Shown here piece by piece: positions 16,601-28,700 of a stretch of 64,000 nt of DNA. The DNA comes from Branchiostoma floridae (lineage: Eukaryota; Chordata; Leptocardii; Amphioxiformes; Branchiostomatidae): NCBI RefSeq assembly GCF_000003815.2, contig NC_049993.1:13074768-13138767 (forward strand), in the 5' to 3' direction. The translations under genes were made by a program, and so were the position numbers. Every line of letters begins with the position of its first letter. The stretch's first letter is position 1. The notes under the pieces are model-generated. The model was not told the origin of the DNA. It did not search any database and worked only from the letters and a program-made list of their open reading frames with translations.

Positions 16601-19250
16601 NNNNNNNNNNGGATATCAGTCGCCAAACGTTGGCCTCAAATTGCTACATTTTCAATTCACAAAGCCACTGTTCGTCGATTTGATATTCATAAATAACTTG
16701 TTTTTTTAAAAGAACGAATATAGGTTACTCTGCGGATCAATTTGAACTAGCGTTACATGACATACATCTTTACTGAATGTTCCTTGAAAACCATATTGCA
16801 GCATGGAGTTCTTATAGTATTCTTTAAATCTTGAACTGTTTGCAGACGTTTTATTTCATGGCACTGAAAACACATTGCGTTTCTACTCAACTACAGAATA
16901 GTTTACGCTTATCAACAAAATTAACACTTTTTCACTCCTACCACGAAATTGAGACCTTGTGAAAATAGACGACTTCACAATATTTTTTTTATTATTAAGA
17001 GAGTTGTACCTTGTTTTCTTTCTGACAAAACTAAATAAAATCAGGATCAAAGTGTCATGTTGCATCAAGAACCTCTTGAGAACTTCAATAACCTCTGTTT
17101 GTTCAAGTCATATTTGTGTATTTTATTTTCTTGATATTTTTACTGTTACTCCATAGCCCTTTGCCTCTTCATATTTGTTGCAATGATAAGTTTCTTGTTT
17201 GTTTACAATCATGCTAACAGCAAGAAGGACCCCACCATGAGAAGACAAGAGTTGCTAGAGTTTGTGTCTGTACCGTTGCTGAAGTTCTTCTCTGAACACA
17301 CCAAGGACTTGGTGTTCGACAAGGCACAGAGCCAAGTCGCACTAGCTACCCTAGAATATGCACAGGGTAAGAAGGGTCAATACTCTTTTGGTTAAGATTT
17401 CCTTCTTTTTGTAGATTGCTATAATTGTACAATTGTTTGGTTGGTAGGAACTTTTCAGATAGTCAAAAATCTAATATGTACTATGTTACATCCACTGATT
17501 AGGTGATAAGACTGCAGCCTATGAGGCCTTGTCAGTGTTGGCAGCTGAAGACTTCATGCCACAAGGAAGAGATGGGGATGAAAGTCAGGTATAACAACAT
17601 TGCTCTGAAATATATTCAACAATGAATGCTTTGTATATTGTATATTCATCGATGTCGGTAACATGACTTTATTGGGCAGAATTGTACCCATGGATATGGA
17701 TAATGATGGGGTTGTGTGGTATCACAGTAGGGTGTTTGGCCTATACATGTAGACCACAGTTCCTGGGTTCAAATCCGTTGATATGCCACCGACCTTGTGC
17801 TTTACACGACTTGCCTCACTTCATTCAGGTTCAAATGAGTACCTGGCTTTGGTTAGGGTCATCCCTCAGATAGCACTTAGATAAATGGAGGTCATATGTT
17901 TGAGGAGAGCACATAAAAGAACCTACCATCAATGTGAGTGGATCAGATAAATCTGCCTGGATATGCAGCTTGTACTGTTTAGTGCAAACCTGGTGTGTTG
18001 CAATAAGATAGTTTTTGCTATACAAACAAACAATGATATCCATTGCCTTTTGATAAAGTATTATTTGTTGGTTTATCCAGATGCACCTTGTAGAACACCC
18101 AGCGGGTCACCTTTTCCTGAAGAGGCTGCTGACATGGGATAAGAACCAGAGGGAGGCTGGACAGACTCAAGGTGTGGGAATCATTTAACTTTTAAGTCAT
18201 TTAAATCATGGGAGATTTCCACATAGTGAAGGACAGCATTTCTGGTAAAACTGTGTCAAATATGACAAGTAAGTGTTTTTGGTTTGTTTTTCGTACAGTG
18301 TTGACAGTGTTGTGTTATTTTGATATATTTGCCATGATAGATACTTTCGAGGAATGTTCATAGACTTATGACTCTTGTCATCTTATGGATTTCTGCTTCT
18401 TGCAGATAATGTACCAAATTAGCAAAACCATCATTTGTGGAATAGTCCAAGAATAATATTCATTCTGCCATTTATTTTCTGAAATGTTAGGAGTTTTGTT
18501 ACATATATATTTATCATTTATGGCTTGTGTATATTTCCTCCCAGGGTTCTTTGCCTTAGCGCTGCTGTCTGACCTTGAACCAGGTGCCATGGCTTCATGG
18601 GCCAAGGTCAACCGGGGAGCCTTCGTCATTGTCAGGTGGGTGGGGCAAGGTCATGTCATACCCAAGGTCATAGTGCAATAGACAAGGTCATGGATTCAAC
18701 TGTGCATGCAGCATGAAAGCCCATACTTGTGAACAGCTATTGATTAATAGTTTTGCAGGCATTTAATTTTGTTGTTAAAGGATAAAGCATTAATTTCACG
18801 ATCGTGTTAAGTTCTTGTAGTATAGTACATTGGAAACTCATTTCTGTGGGTCAGGAATTTGGGATGGAGGAGTTCCTAGCAAAAACTGTACCAAGGAAAC
18901 CACTGTAAACATTTCAAGATAGGTAGTATTTATTCATATCAGCCGTTGAACTCCTTTCTTCATCTTTATTTGATGTGCCTGTGTTTCAATACATGAAATG
19001 TATGATGGTAAGTACATGCAAAATCTCATGAGTTGTCCTCCTATGTAATAAAATGAGATTTCCAAAGCTTTTTTTTCTAAAAATCCTGAACTGTTTCTTA
19101 TTGTGTGTTCACAGTCTCCTAGATACTGGCATCCCAGAAGTAGTGAAGAGAGTACAGAAGGAGTTGGAGCCACAGAAGACAATGCTTAAGAACATTAAGG
19201 TTGCTGGTACGGACATCTTGGTCAAGAAACTAGAAGCTGCATCTGCATAG
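10646..19250 (+). CDS. pum3: Pumilio homolog 3 (Puf-A/KIAA0020), one internal exon missing
   Basis: Exons: 10646-10937, 11478-11607, 12185-12260, 12545-12638, 12772-12838, 13037-13106, 13313-13417, 13831-13934, 14188-14263, 15277-15375, 15532-15585, 15767-15847, then 17221-17366, 17503-17588, 18081-18171, 18545-18635 and 19115-19250. All phases agree except across 15847/17221. The known family role is nucleolar RNA/DNA binding in ribosome biogenesis (Puf6 in yeast). The first exon is a Lys-rich nucleolar tail (KKGKKRKSEGDGES). Puf repeats follow, with AHDSVRVMQCCIQFGTLEQR, ASSVLEYAYNEW, HDGSRVTMHCLWHGT and VEHPAGHLFLKRLL. The two blocks give 416 and 182 residues. With the human protein at 648 aa, about 48 residues are missing where the assembly has an N gap. 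The ATG is in the second exon, after a noncoding exon. Confidence 0.93.
14820..15060 (-). mobile_element. Possible decayed SINE in PUM3 intron 10
   Basis: GGTTCTTTTATGTGCACAGG (14883-14902) is the reverse complement of a segment shared with the SINE body at 17880-17930. A box B-like reverse sequence (ATTTGATCCC) lies near 15020. The head is too diverged to be certain. Confidence 0.35.
16511..16610. other. Assembly gap (100 N) inside PUM3
   Basis: A run of exactly 100 N, the usual placeholder for a gap of unknown size. It lies between PUM3 exons that are discontinuous by about 48 residues. The sequence just right of it (16611-16770) resembles the end of the fold-back MITE family seen at 3980-4188, so repeats probably broke the assembly. 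Confidence 0.95.
16611..16770. mobile_element. Fragment of the TAGTTCA fold-back MITE family
   Basis: The reverse complement of 16722-16760 reads CTAGTTCAAATTGATCCGCA then GAGTAACCTATATTC. This parallels TAGTTCACCTTTATCTGAGG then GGTAACCTATATC at 3985-4020. Its left part is lost in the N gap. Confidence 0.5.
17712..18005 (+). mobile_element. tRNA-derived Deu-like SINE in PUM3 intron
   Basis: The plus-strand head has a box A-like TGTGGTATCACAGTAGGG and a box B-like GGGTTCAAATCC. The body reads GGTTAGGGTCATCCCTCAGA then AAATGGAGGTCATATGTTTG and GAGAGCACATAAAAGAACC, corresponding to the Deu-like core of the copy at 10190-10541. It lies between exons ending 17588 and starting 18081 and does not alter the coding frame. 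Confidence 0.7.
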
Positions 19251-21987
19251 ATAAGAAAGGAAAGTGATGGGTCTTCACTATACCATATGGTAAAACTAAT
19301 AACCATTCAGAATGATTTTGAAATCCTTGAACAGTATGTAAACATATGTTGTGTACAATATAGTCTGTTTTGGTAAAAAGAATCTAGTGTCTTATTTTAT
19401 TATTACAAGGTCTTCTGAAATTGTTTTGCTAAATGAATATTAGTACTAGTACCAACATTATATTATGCAGTTATACTTCTTACTTAAGTCGTTATCATAG
19501 GAAGTTTCTAACTTTGTATACTGTTCAGGTTGATGTTGAAAGTGCAGGCTGCAAAATGATTGTTGCTTATTAACTATACTCATATGATGTAAATCAGGAT
19601 GGTGATTTTGTCATTTGATCCAAGTGGTAAGTGATAAGTGGTAAGTGGTTATGTGCATTTATTGGCACAGCATGGCCTGTTAATGAAGAAAATATCCAAA
19701 ACCAAAAGTAAACAAAGAACATGTAGAATTGACTCACCAGAAAGAACCTTACTGAAGAAATCTATGACCAAGAAACCATCATCATTACAACCCCCAACAA
19801 TTCTTGTTGAACAAAATGTTGCATTCATGTTTGTATGATTTATTTCAGACATCATTGGCTAATCAGATAAAGCTATTTCATCTGGTAGGGCCCAGCATTA
19901 TTTGTTTTATCTAGCCTGCCTTTGCCCTATGTAATAGAATACACTGTAGATATCCCCAGAATGATACATGGGAATGTTTTTCCATATGCAATAATGCCAA
20001 ACATTCAGAACCAAGTGCTGAGTGACCGAAATTGGATTTGTTTGATGTATGATGGACAATGATGCATAATGTAAAAGCATAATTTGAAAGACAACAAAGC
20101 ACATAAAACTTTGAAAAAAAAATGTTTGTATAACATTACATATTAAAGAAGCCTTGTGAAATTGTTGCTCACTCAATGGTAATGCTGCCTCAAAATAATT
20201 TATTCCTGACTCCCACCCCAAAGCAACAACAACAAAATCTACCAATCTATAACCCCACAACAAAACTGTGGGACTTAAGATTAGCTCCATGACCACTTCT
20301 CAGTCACATTGCCATCTTTGTTTTCAACATACTGTTTCAGATAAGTACTGTGTACTGCCTAATTGAGAGTAATAAGGTGGGCCGTTTAAAGCATTGTATC
20401 ACATAGTGGCAAATATTTAACGTTACCTCTGTATTTAAAAAAACAAACACAGCAATGCCACATACACACGGCAGCCATTAACGTTGTTGTTTAGTGTTCA
20501 CTGGTTGAATAAAACGTCACTTTGCATTTTATACAACAAAAATGATTCATGGTTGGGCAAATACAAAGTTACCAAGGTCAAGTATCAGCCAGGCTTTTTC
20601 CAAAATCGTTGTGGTCTCGTCCAAGTTTGATTTTAAGGTGGTTACCAAATGAGTTTGAACAGAGAGTATATAGTGTTCGTTCCATTTGCTTGGGTTGCTA
20701 TGTCAGTGTTGCAAGTGAGAAGACCTTTTAAACCCTCACAAAGAAGTATTTGTTTGTGGCGTATAAAGACGTGTCAACACAAGTGAAATCTGAACTCCCG
20801 CTGTGAGAGGTAAGATCAGGTAATGCACTTCGGGCCTAGCATAGCTAGCTGCACGGTGCCAAAGTCATGAGTTAGAATCAACTAACCACAGTCATATCAA
20901 CCGTCAATTCTGGACTTGGTGTTGACCGCGAATATTCAACTCTGCTGTGTTTGATGACCAGTATGTTGAGACTGACCACACTTAAGTCATCACAATGAGT
21001 TCAAGGTATGGTTTTCACAAACTGTTTTTTTGCCCCCCTATCAATGCAACGGCAACCTGTTGGAAACTGTAACAGTTTACTCGTTTCCCTGTGAGTCTGA
21101 ATCCAAAATTTGCAGATTATGAGCTGTCTGTAATAAGGTGTGCTCCAATTGTTTATCTCAGTGATCCCATACTTTCTAATGTCAACATGATTTGGGGCTG
21201 CAAACATGGAACGCTATGTGTACATGACGAAGTGTATTCTTTAATGTCCTAAGTGGTACAGTTTGTGTGTAAATAGTAATAAGCAGAACAATGTGGACAA
21301 ATAAAATTGGCAGCTCTAGAGGGTAAAGTTTACATTATGAAGAGTTTGACGGTCATGAATTCAAATCTATCGTGTATCAATGTCTATACAATGTATCTAT
21401 ACATGTATTATGTTGTTTGCGATAGTGCGTGTTGAGTTTCTCTCCGTCTCTGAGATTCTCCAAGTCTGTCTCTCTCTCTCTCCCCTCTCTCTATGTAAGT
21501 GTGTGTTGGTGCGTGTGTCGGTGTATATAAGTGAGAGTGGACATGGTGAACGCAAGCCGTTGTCAAACAATGCCCCGCATTAAAAAACTGGTAACGCGAA
21601 CTCCCCAATATTATGGGCTTGACTTGCACAACAATTGCATGCATAAATGACGTTCATCGGATAACGCACGGAGGTATACAAAGCCTTTAGCTACGTAGAA
21701 GGAGCCAAGGTTTTCTCGGAAAGGCACTCCTGCCTCGAGCTCGTGGCTGTTGTAAAGGTTAGACGGATATCAACGTATCTTCATTGTATATACTATACAT
21801 GACCAAGGAGGTTATATCACCTGTGATATAACCTCCTTGACATGACCAATGCGTCAATGGCCAGTATTGAAAACTGTTATTGACATATTGTGACGTTCAA
21901 CTTGATACATGTCTTCCTGTATCTCTCTATAAAAGGCAAGGAAATATGACTACATTGTACTCGCAACTGTTCCGTTGATAAAGACTG
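19251..21987. other. PUM3 3' UTR and intergenic region
   Basis: No supported coding exon. It begins with the PUM3 3' untranslated region. A (TC)n tract lies near 21465-21495, the perfect inverted repeat at 21804-21839 is listed separately, and a TATA-like CTATAAAAGG lies near 21926-21936 ahead of the LINE ORF. The small ORFs in this stretch lack domains and splice context. Confidence 0.6.
21804..21839. repeat. Perfect 17-bp inverted repeat with 2-base loop
   Basis: CAAGGAGGTTATATCAC at 21804-21820 is followed by CT and then its exact reverse complement at 21823-21839. It is probably the end or a remnant of a fold-back element. It lies about 150 bp upstream of the LINE ORF. Confidence 0.9.
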
Positions 21988-24352
21988 GTGTGGTCCCTAT
22001 GCTGCATAAATTATGCAAATGTCATTCTGGACTTTGTATTTACATGTACCTGTCCTTACTACAAGTACTACGTAGGACCCAACTCGGATTCTAAACATAA
22101 ACCGACGAGCTTTATTGACATTGACCATTTCATGAACACAACGGACTTTTCACCTGTGTACGAGACCCCAGATCCCCAGAGGAAGGTCGCTCTCTTTACA
22201 TCATTAGTAGAATCAATGCTTAACGAGGCTGTTCCTGCAAGGAAGTTAAGAATCACTACAAATGACAAGCCTTGGATGTCAGTCAAAATCAAAGAGTTGA
22301 TAGTCAAAAGGCAACAGGCTTTCCGTGCTGGTAATACTACAGTGTATTCTAAACTCCGTAACCTCGTAGCTAAGCAAATCAAACATGCAAAACGACGATA
22401 TTATCAAAAGGAGGTAGAACACCTGAGGCATTCCGACACTGGTCAGTGGTTTAAATCCATCAAAACCCTCATGGGTATGGGAAATGACAAACAAGCTAAC
22501 TCCAGTACTGACCTTCAAGTTCTACAACGTGAGTGCGACATTCTTGCTGAACACTTCGCCTCCGTATGGAGCTTGGTTGACCGAAATGTACCAACTGTAG
22601 AGGATGTAGCCCACAAGTTGGCACGGTCATCCTTGCCACTCTTTAGCATTGGTCAGATAAAGTCAAGACTGAGAAAGGTGAACGGTCGGAAAGGTGCGGG
22701 CCCTGACCAAATCCCATCATGGACTCTGAAAGTTTTCCATGAAGAGCTTGCACCAGTCTTGTGCGACGTTTATAACTCATGTGTCCAAAACCGCACATTC
22801 CCTAGCATGTGGAAACACGCCATGGTGAGAGCAGTCCCCAAGAAACCTAGACCCCAATTTCCGTTGGACTACAGACAGATTTCCCTTGTCAGTAGTGTGG
22901 GGAAAGTGTTTGAGGGTCTGCTGAAAGATGCTCTTTTACGAGACACGGAAAGCCATTTGATTTCTTCTCAGCATGGTTTTCTTGCAAAACGCTCGACAGT
23001 CACTGCACTTATCCACATTCTACAGTCATGGAACGACGCACTAAACAGCAGTCCAAGAATGGATATTCATGCCGTGTTTGTTGATTTCTCTCGTGCATTC
23101 GACACGATTGACCATGGCCAACTCCTACGGACTCTGGCAGACATGGGTATCCGGCAGGACCTATGGTCTACAATCTCCAGCTACCTTGAAGACCGGACCC
23201 AGATGGTAAAGTGGGGTTCATGTCAGTCAAAACCCCATAAAGTCTTGGCTGGTGTTCCTCAAGGTGGCTTGCTTTCGCCGCTCCTGTTTGTGATCTGTAT
23301 CAACACTCTGGACGCTAAGCTGCCAATGTCTGTCTCTCCGGTTAAATATGCTGACGACTTGACAACTTCAGAGTTCCTCATGGGGTCATTACCTGGACAG
23401 ACCCAACTTGCGCTGGACTGTATTGATGAATGGGGCAAGTCTTTCTCCCTTGCAGCAAATGGCAAAAAAACCAAGGACGTGGTAATCAGTACCAGGAAAG
23501 AGGCCAATATACCCTTTCCTCCCCATCCTACAATAGCTGGTAATGAGATTCAAAGGGTCACCACTTTCAAGCTACTTGGTGTTCACATTTCTTATGACCT
23601 CACCTGGGATGCTCACATACAATACATGCTGAGCAGAGTCCGACCGAGGATTTACTACCTTTGCATCGCTAAGAAGGCGGGTCTCTCTGTAGACGTCCTA
23701 ACCCAGATTTACCTGACGTTTATTAGACCTATCCTCGAGTACGCGAGCCCTGTGTGGGGAGGATTGCCAAATCATCTTTCGGACTCTCTTGAATCTGTTC
23801 AAAAGCGGTGTATGAGAATCATTGGACTTCCTGTTGACTCTATCCCAACACTAGCTAGTAGACGTGAGAGAGCTACACTGAGAACTCTAGAACATATCCT
23901 TCAGGATGAGTCTTCTCCTCTCTGGGCATTCTTAACCAGATCCGCGGACACTCACTACGGTCTTCGTAGCAGAAGACCATATTGTGCAAAAATGATAAGC
24001 AAGACTAAAAGACATGCGTTATCCTTCATTCCACGCGCATTAGATTTGTTGTATGCAAGTGGCCACTAGTGTCCGAAAGTGTATCCTAGAGACTACTAGT
24101 ACAATGTTAGAGACTATTAGTACGTCTGTATTAGCCTAGCTTCTTTTCAAACAATATCTTTGTGTACTAAACTGTCGGAATACCATGTATGCAGATTTAT
24201 GCAGAGATTCAATAGCCTAGTTTTATTCACGATGTTTGTTCTAATTTATGTATGTGGAGATAACCCACAATTATTGTAATGTAACTCGCAATTCAGCTAC
24301 CAAGCTGCAATGTTTTACAAATAAAATCATTCATTCATTCATTCATTCATGC
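21988..24352 (+). mobile_element. 5'-truncated CR1/L2-group LINE with intact RT ORF
   Basis: A 693-codon ORF (21988-24069) encodes a non-LTR reverse transcriptase. Visible motifs are DYRQISLVSSVGKVFEGLL, FVDFSRAFDTIDH at about residues 363-375, AGVPQGGLLSPLLF, the catalytic KYADDL at about 453-458, and the downstream PILEYASPVWGGL and QKRCMRIIG. The 3' end has AATAAA at 24320 and a (TCAT)n tail to 24350, typical of CR1/L2-type elements that prime on short tandem repeats. No apurinic endonuclease domain precedes the RT, so the copy is 5' truncated. The first 35 or so residues may be host sequence read in frame. P to Q in the usual DYRPISL motif is noted. It probably cannot move on its own. Confidence 0.9.
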
Positions 24353-24359
24353 ACGTCTA

Positions 24360-24840
24360 TCCCATGGTTTACTTACTAGTACTATGCATACAAAATATTT
24401 ATCTTGTTGAATATAATCTCATTCTAGTATGCTGAACTTTCTTCCAACACTAAGGTGTACGTGCACGGATCGAATTTTCAACGACCATTGTCGCCTTCGT
24501 CGGGGTCAATAAATCCTTATTCACAGCACTGGTGAAATCAAAGGAGTGTTGTCCTAGGCAACCTTGGATTATGTAAACTATCAGGCGTTTGGGTGTTGCT
24601 GTTATGTGTTAGGGTTGGGGAGGGTATAGGGCAGTGGGAGGAAAGGGGTGGGCTCCGCCACCCGATATCGTGCCCTAGATACAATTGGATAACAACCCAT
24701 TGCTCCTTCGGCTTATTGGAACTATCTTTACATTTACTCGTTTACACAGATCACCGTGAACGGATACCTAGGACAAGGACAAAACTCTTAACCCCAACTG
24801 GAACTATATCTATAAGCAACGTAAAAATTGAAAAACAATA
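24360..24840. promoter_or_regulatory. Upstream region and 5' UTR of NLR1
   Basis: No repeat or exon other than NLR1 leader sequence is recognised. The ATG at 24841 is preceded by AAAACAATA, a plausible start context. No clear TATA box or conserved motif was found. Confidence 0.35.
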
Positions 24841-25697
24841 ATGGATGACCAGCCCATGAGCCAACGTTGTCGTGACATCCTCATAGACAACCGCATGAGC
24901 ATCATTGAAGACCTCGATGTGAAAGACGTCTTGGAGTATCTCTTCCAAGAAAGAGTTCTAACGGAGAGGATGATGGATGAAATAAAGGCCATACCTGAGG
25001 AGAAAAGACAAGACAGAGTGGCAGAACTTCTCGACATTGTCCCAAGACGTGGCGACAGGGCGTTCTGGATATTCTGCGAAGCGCTAGAGGAGTATCCACA
25101 TTTGGTCAAATTGCTGAGGGAGGGAGAGAAAAATGCCCCACGTAAGTACATATTACTGTAATAGTTGAGGACAAGGTGAAGGGTATGATCAACTTTAAGC
25201 GAAATTCGAATCATTAGTGCCAATACCTAATTCATTTTTAAGCATACATCAGAAGTATATTTAGCCTGTCGCTTATACTACTGATGGTGTAAGTTGAGGA
25301 TTCTTCTTTCCTATCCGACAGCTGAGTTTCCTGGGCCTATGGAAATACCTCCTACCGTCGAGGCCTGTGCCAAGAAACTGAGGGACCATTACCGGACAAC
25401 GTACAACAAGTATTACCCACTTAGCTGGTATGCCTTTCGGCGCCTGGACACAGCAAAAGTCTACATACTCAATCAGGTACATTGTTATTGCCGTTTCGTT
25501 TCCACACAGCTAAAACATTGATTATGAAACGTGGACCTTACTTTCATAATTGGCATCTGTTAATGTCCCACTTGCCATGCATTATACTCGTATACAGGTA
25601 ACGTCATATAATGCAAAACAATGGGATCGTCATATTTTCTCATTGATTATGCAAATTAATTCCACACGCACACACACACACACACACATACACACGC

Positions 25698-25740
<43 letters not shown>

Positions 25741-28700
25741 AACGCTACCCAAAACCATGCCTCCATTATCAATGAAGGTAGTAAAAAAATCTAAGAAAAC
25801 TAAAAACGTTCACGGAGGCATTTTCGATTCCTCGTGTATATAATACTCCAGGACCTGATTTTTCGCAAAAGGCAAAGGACCAATTTCAACAAAATATAAT
25901 CTTATATCACAATCACGCACACACAGACAAATTGAACAACTACAACATAATGTCCCGAAAGAATAGCATATATAGTATATATAGTCACTGTTTTAAAAAT
26001 TCAAGACAGGAAAAGAGCAGACGATAAGAATCACTGAAGCGTTTTGTTCCTGTTTTCCAGCTGACAAGAGTTGACTGCTCATGGGCAGACAAGATGGTTC
26101 CAGTATCAGAGGATGAGCTATCGTTCTCTGATATTGGATCCGAGAATGAGCAATCATCATACGATGAGAAAACATGGCCAAACACACTGCTTCAAGGCCC
26201 ACCCGGGACAGGAAAGACAACGTTTATCTTCCACCAGGCGTACAAATGGGCTACAAACGAGAATCCGAAGCTACAAGACATCAAGCTTCTGTTCGTTGTG
26301 TCAGCACGAACCATGGGGGATAGAAACGTGCTTGAGGAGGCCTGCGACCAGTTGCTACCGAGGGGATTTCTCGGCGAAAAAAGTGCCAAAGACCTTGAGA
26401 AATGGATCGAACTAAACCCAGGCCGAACCATGTTTATGATCGAAAACATAGACGAGACTCCAAACATTACCGAGCAGGACGCAAGGATGCCATTGAAAAC
26501 GCAGAATCCAGTCCTTCTCTATCTGCAAAGAAAGTATCTGCCCCAAACTCAGAGGGTGTTTACAGCCAGAAGCACAGAACTAACAACTGACGGATCAAGA
26601 CCATTCCATATCCCCCCGCTCTGCGATGCTCACTACATCTTTAACGGCTACTCGGTAGCCGCAAGAACCGAGTACATTGAGAAGTTTTTCAGCGACGATG
26701 ATGAGAAGGCCCAGAGCTTGAAAGACGCCATCGCCGTGGATGAATGTCTGCAAGATATCACCAGGAACCCTCTGTACGCGGTGCTAGTTTGTATTTTGTG
26801 GGAGAATGACCAGGAGAAGCCACGCACATGTACGGAGATTTTCAGCAAGGTGATAGACCTCCTTGAGAGAAACTATCTCGAACAGTCTGGTCATACTTTG
26901 ACCGGGAAAGTTGTGAAGGAAAGTCTTCGCAAACTTGCAAAGTTGGGCTGGGATTCAATTGAACGCGATGAATATGACTTCAGCATCGACATAGTCAAAG
27001 ACATCATTGGCAATCTCCTTCCCGTCGAGATAGGCTTGATCGTAAAAGACCCCCTAAAGTTAGCAGGACCGGTACAAGTTCCAACACAAGACATTCAAAG
27101 AGTACTTCGCCGCAAAGTACACAATGACCAGGCCAGAGCACGACGACTGTCATCGTATGCTGTGGTCTCCCGGATGTATTAGTGGGCAGAAATACACCAA
27201 TGTCTGCTCCTTTGCGGCTGGGATTCTACAATCTTCTTGCCAACGGTTTTTCGAGAAGATGCAAGCATGTCTTTTGGAGATGATGCGTAAGCAGGCACCA
27301 AAGTGTTGCATTCACGATGTCATCACCCGTGCGTGCTGGGCCGTGAGTGAATCCGGTGAAATGGCAGTGAATGCTCCTCTTGTGGCTGAGTCCTTGCCCG
27401 AGGATATCACCCTTGACTTTCAGCGCAGACCGCCCAAACCTGGAGTCATTCGTGGACTCGCAGAAGTGGTCAAGGCTCTACCTGCCAAGACGCTTAAAGC
27501 TGTGGATCTTGGAGAGATGTGGATTCCACATGCAAATGAGTTGAAAGGTCTGGGAAAAGCTCTGGCCCAGACCAAAGGTATCAAATCTCTGTCTGCAAAC
27601 GTAACAAGAATGGACATGTCTCTGTCCAATCCGGAAGAGAAGGACAATAGTGGAATCCTGGCCTTTCACCAAGGGATCGCACGGAATAGAAGCATAACGC
27701 ACCTGACAATCGAAGCCAGCATCGACACGATGAGCGAAGAAGCCATCAAGGCAATACCCAAAGCGGTGCAGGGAAATACAACTGTTACAAACCTTCGACT
27801 TCTTATCTTCTTTGCAAAGCTGTGTTCAGACAGATGTACGAACAAAATTACCAAGGGAATGAAGGCGACTTGTAACAGGGAACAGAATGCCAAGGTCTTC
27901 TTTAAGTCCTTCGCGGAATCGTTGGCGTCTAACAAATCTTTGCAATCTCTACAGCTCAGCAGCTATATCCTTCGCCACAGAATGGCTATAGATCCACTGG
28001 CACCAGCGATAGCAAATCACCCATGTCTGAGGTCGCTAACCGTATCTGGTCCATGGAGCGGTCGAGGGCACTTTGAACACGATGGTACAAACGCTCTGGC
28101 ACACATTCTTGAGAATACAAGGAACCTTTCCTCTGTGACCATTCGATTACAGTCTTTCAGCACAACAGAAGTGGACACAGACCGCGCGAGCATTCTCTTC
28201 GATGCCCTCGGCACTTGCAAGACTCTGGAAAAGGTCAAGCTCGTCTTTACCTGGATGTTCGCACGGGAAAAGCTCCTGGTGGCAGATTTTGTCAGAGAAA
28301 GCCAAACCCTGAAAGAGTTGACGTTGGAGTGGAGAAGCATGAGCGAAGCCTTCCTCCTCGCGCTGTGCGAAGCGATCAGGCAGCGAGCAACGGGAAGCCT
28401 ACAGAAGCTGGTGTTAACGGGGAGGTTCGCGGCCAGAGGGCAGGCTGAGCTCGGGAGGACATTTGCCAGGAGCAAGACTCTCCTGTGTCTAGAGCTGCAC
28501 GGGAATCCTTTCATAGATGAAGGACTACAGGCTTTCATTGATGCGGTGAGCGAGGTAAGAATACTATCCCACAGAAAAGATTAAGGTTATGATTTCAAAC
28601 CTGATATTTTTATTTCAAATTTTTAGGTGAAAAGACCATATGAAAGGCATCATTAAAGCTCTTGATTGTTTGGTCAAGCCCCTTTTCTCATGATTTCTTT

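Noticed and set aside
16098-16709. 203-codon ORF crossing the N gap
   Set aside because: A third of it is unknown bases and the rest shows no PUM3 or other domain.
27166-28538. Minus-strand ORFs opposite the LRR region
   Set aside because: Shadow frames of the NLR giant exon; the same ones recur opposite NLR2.
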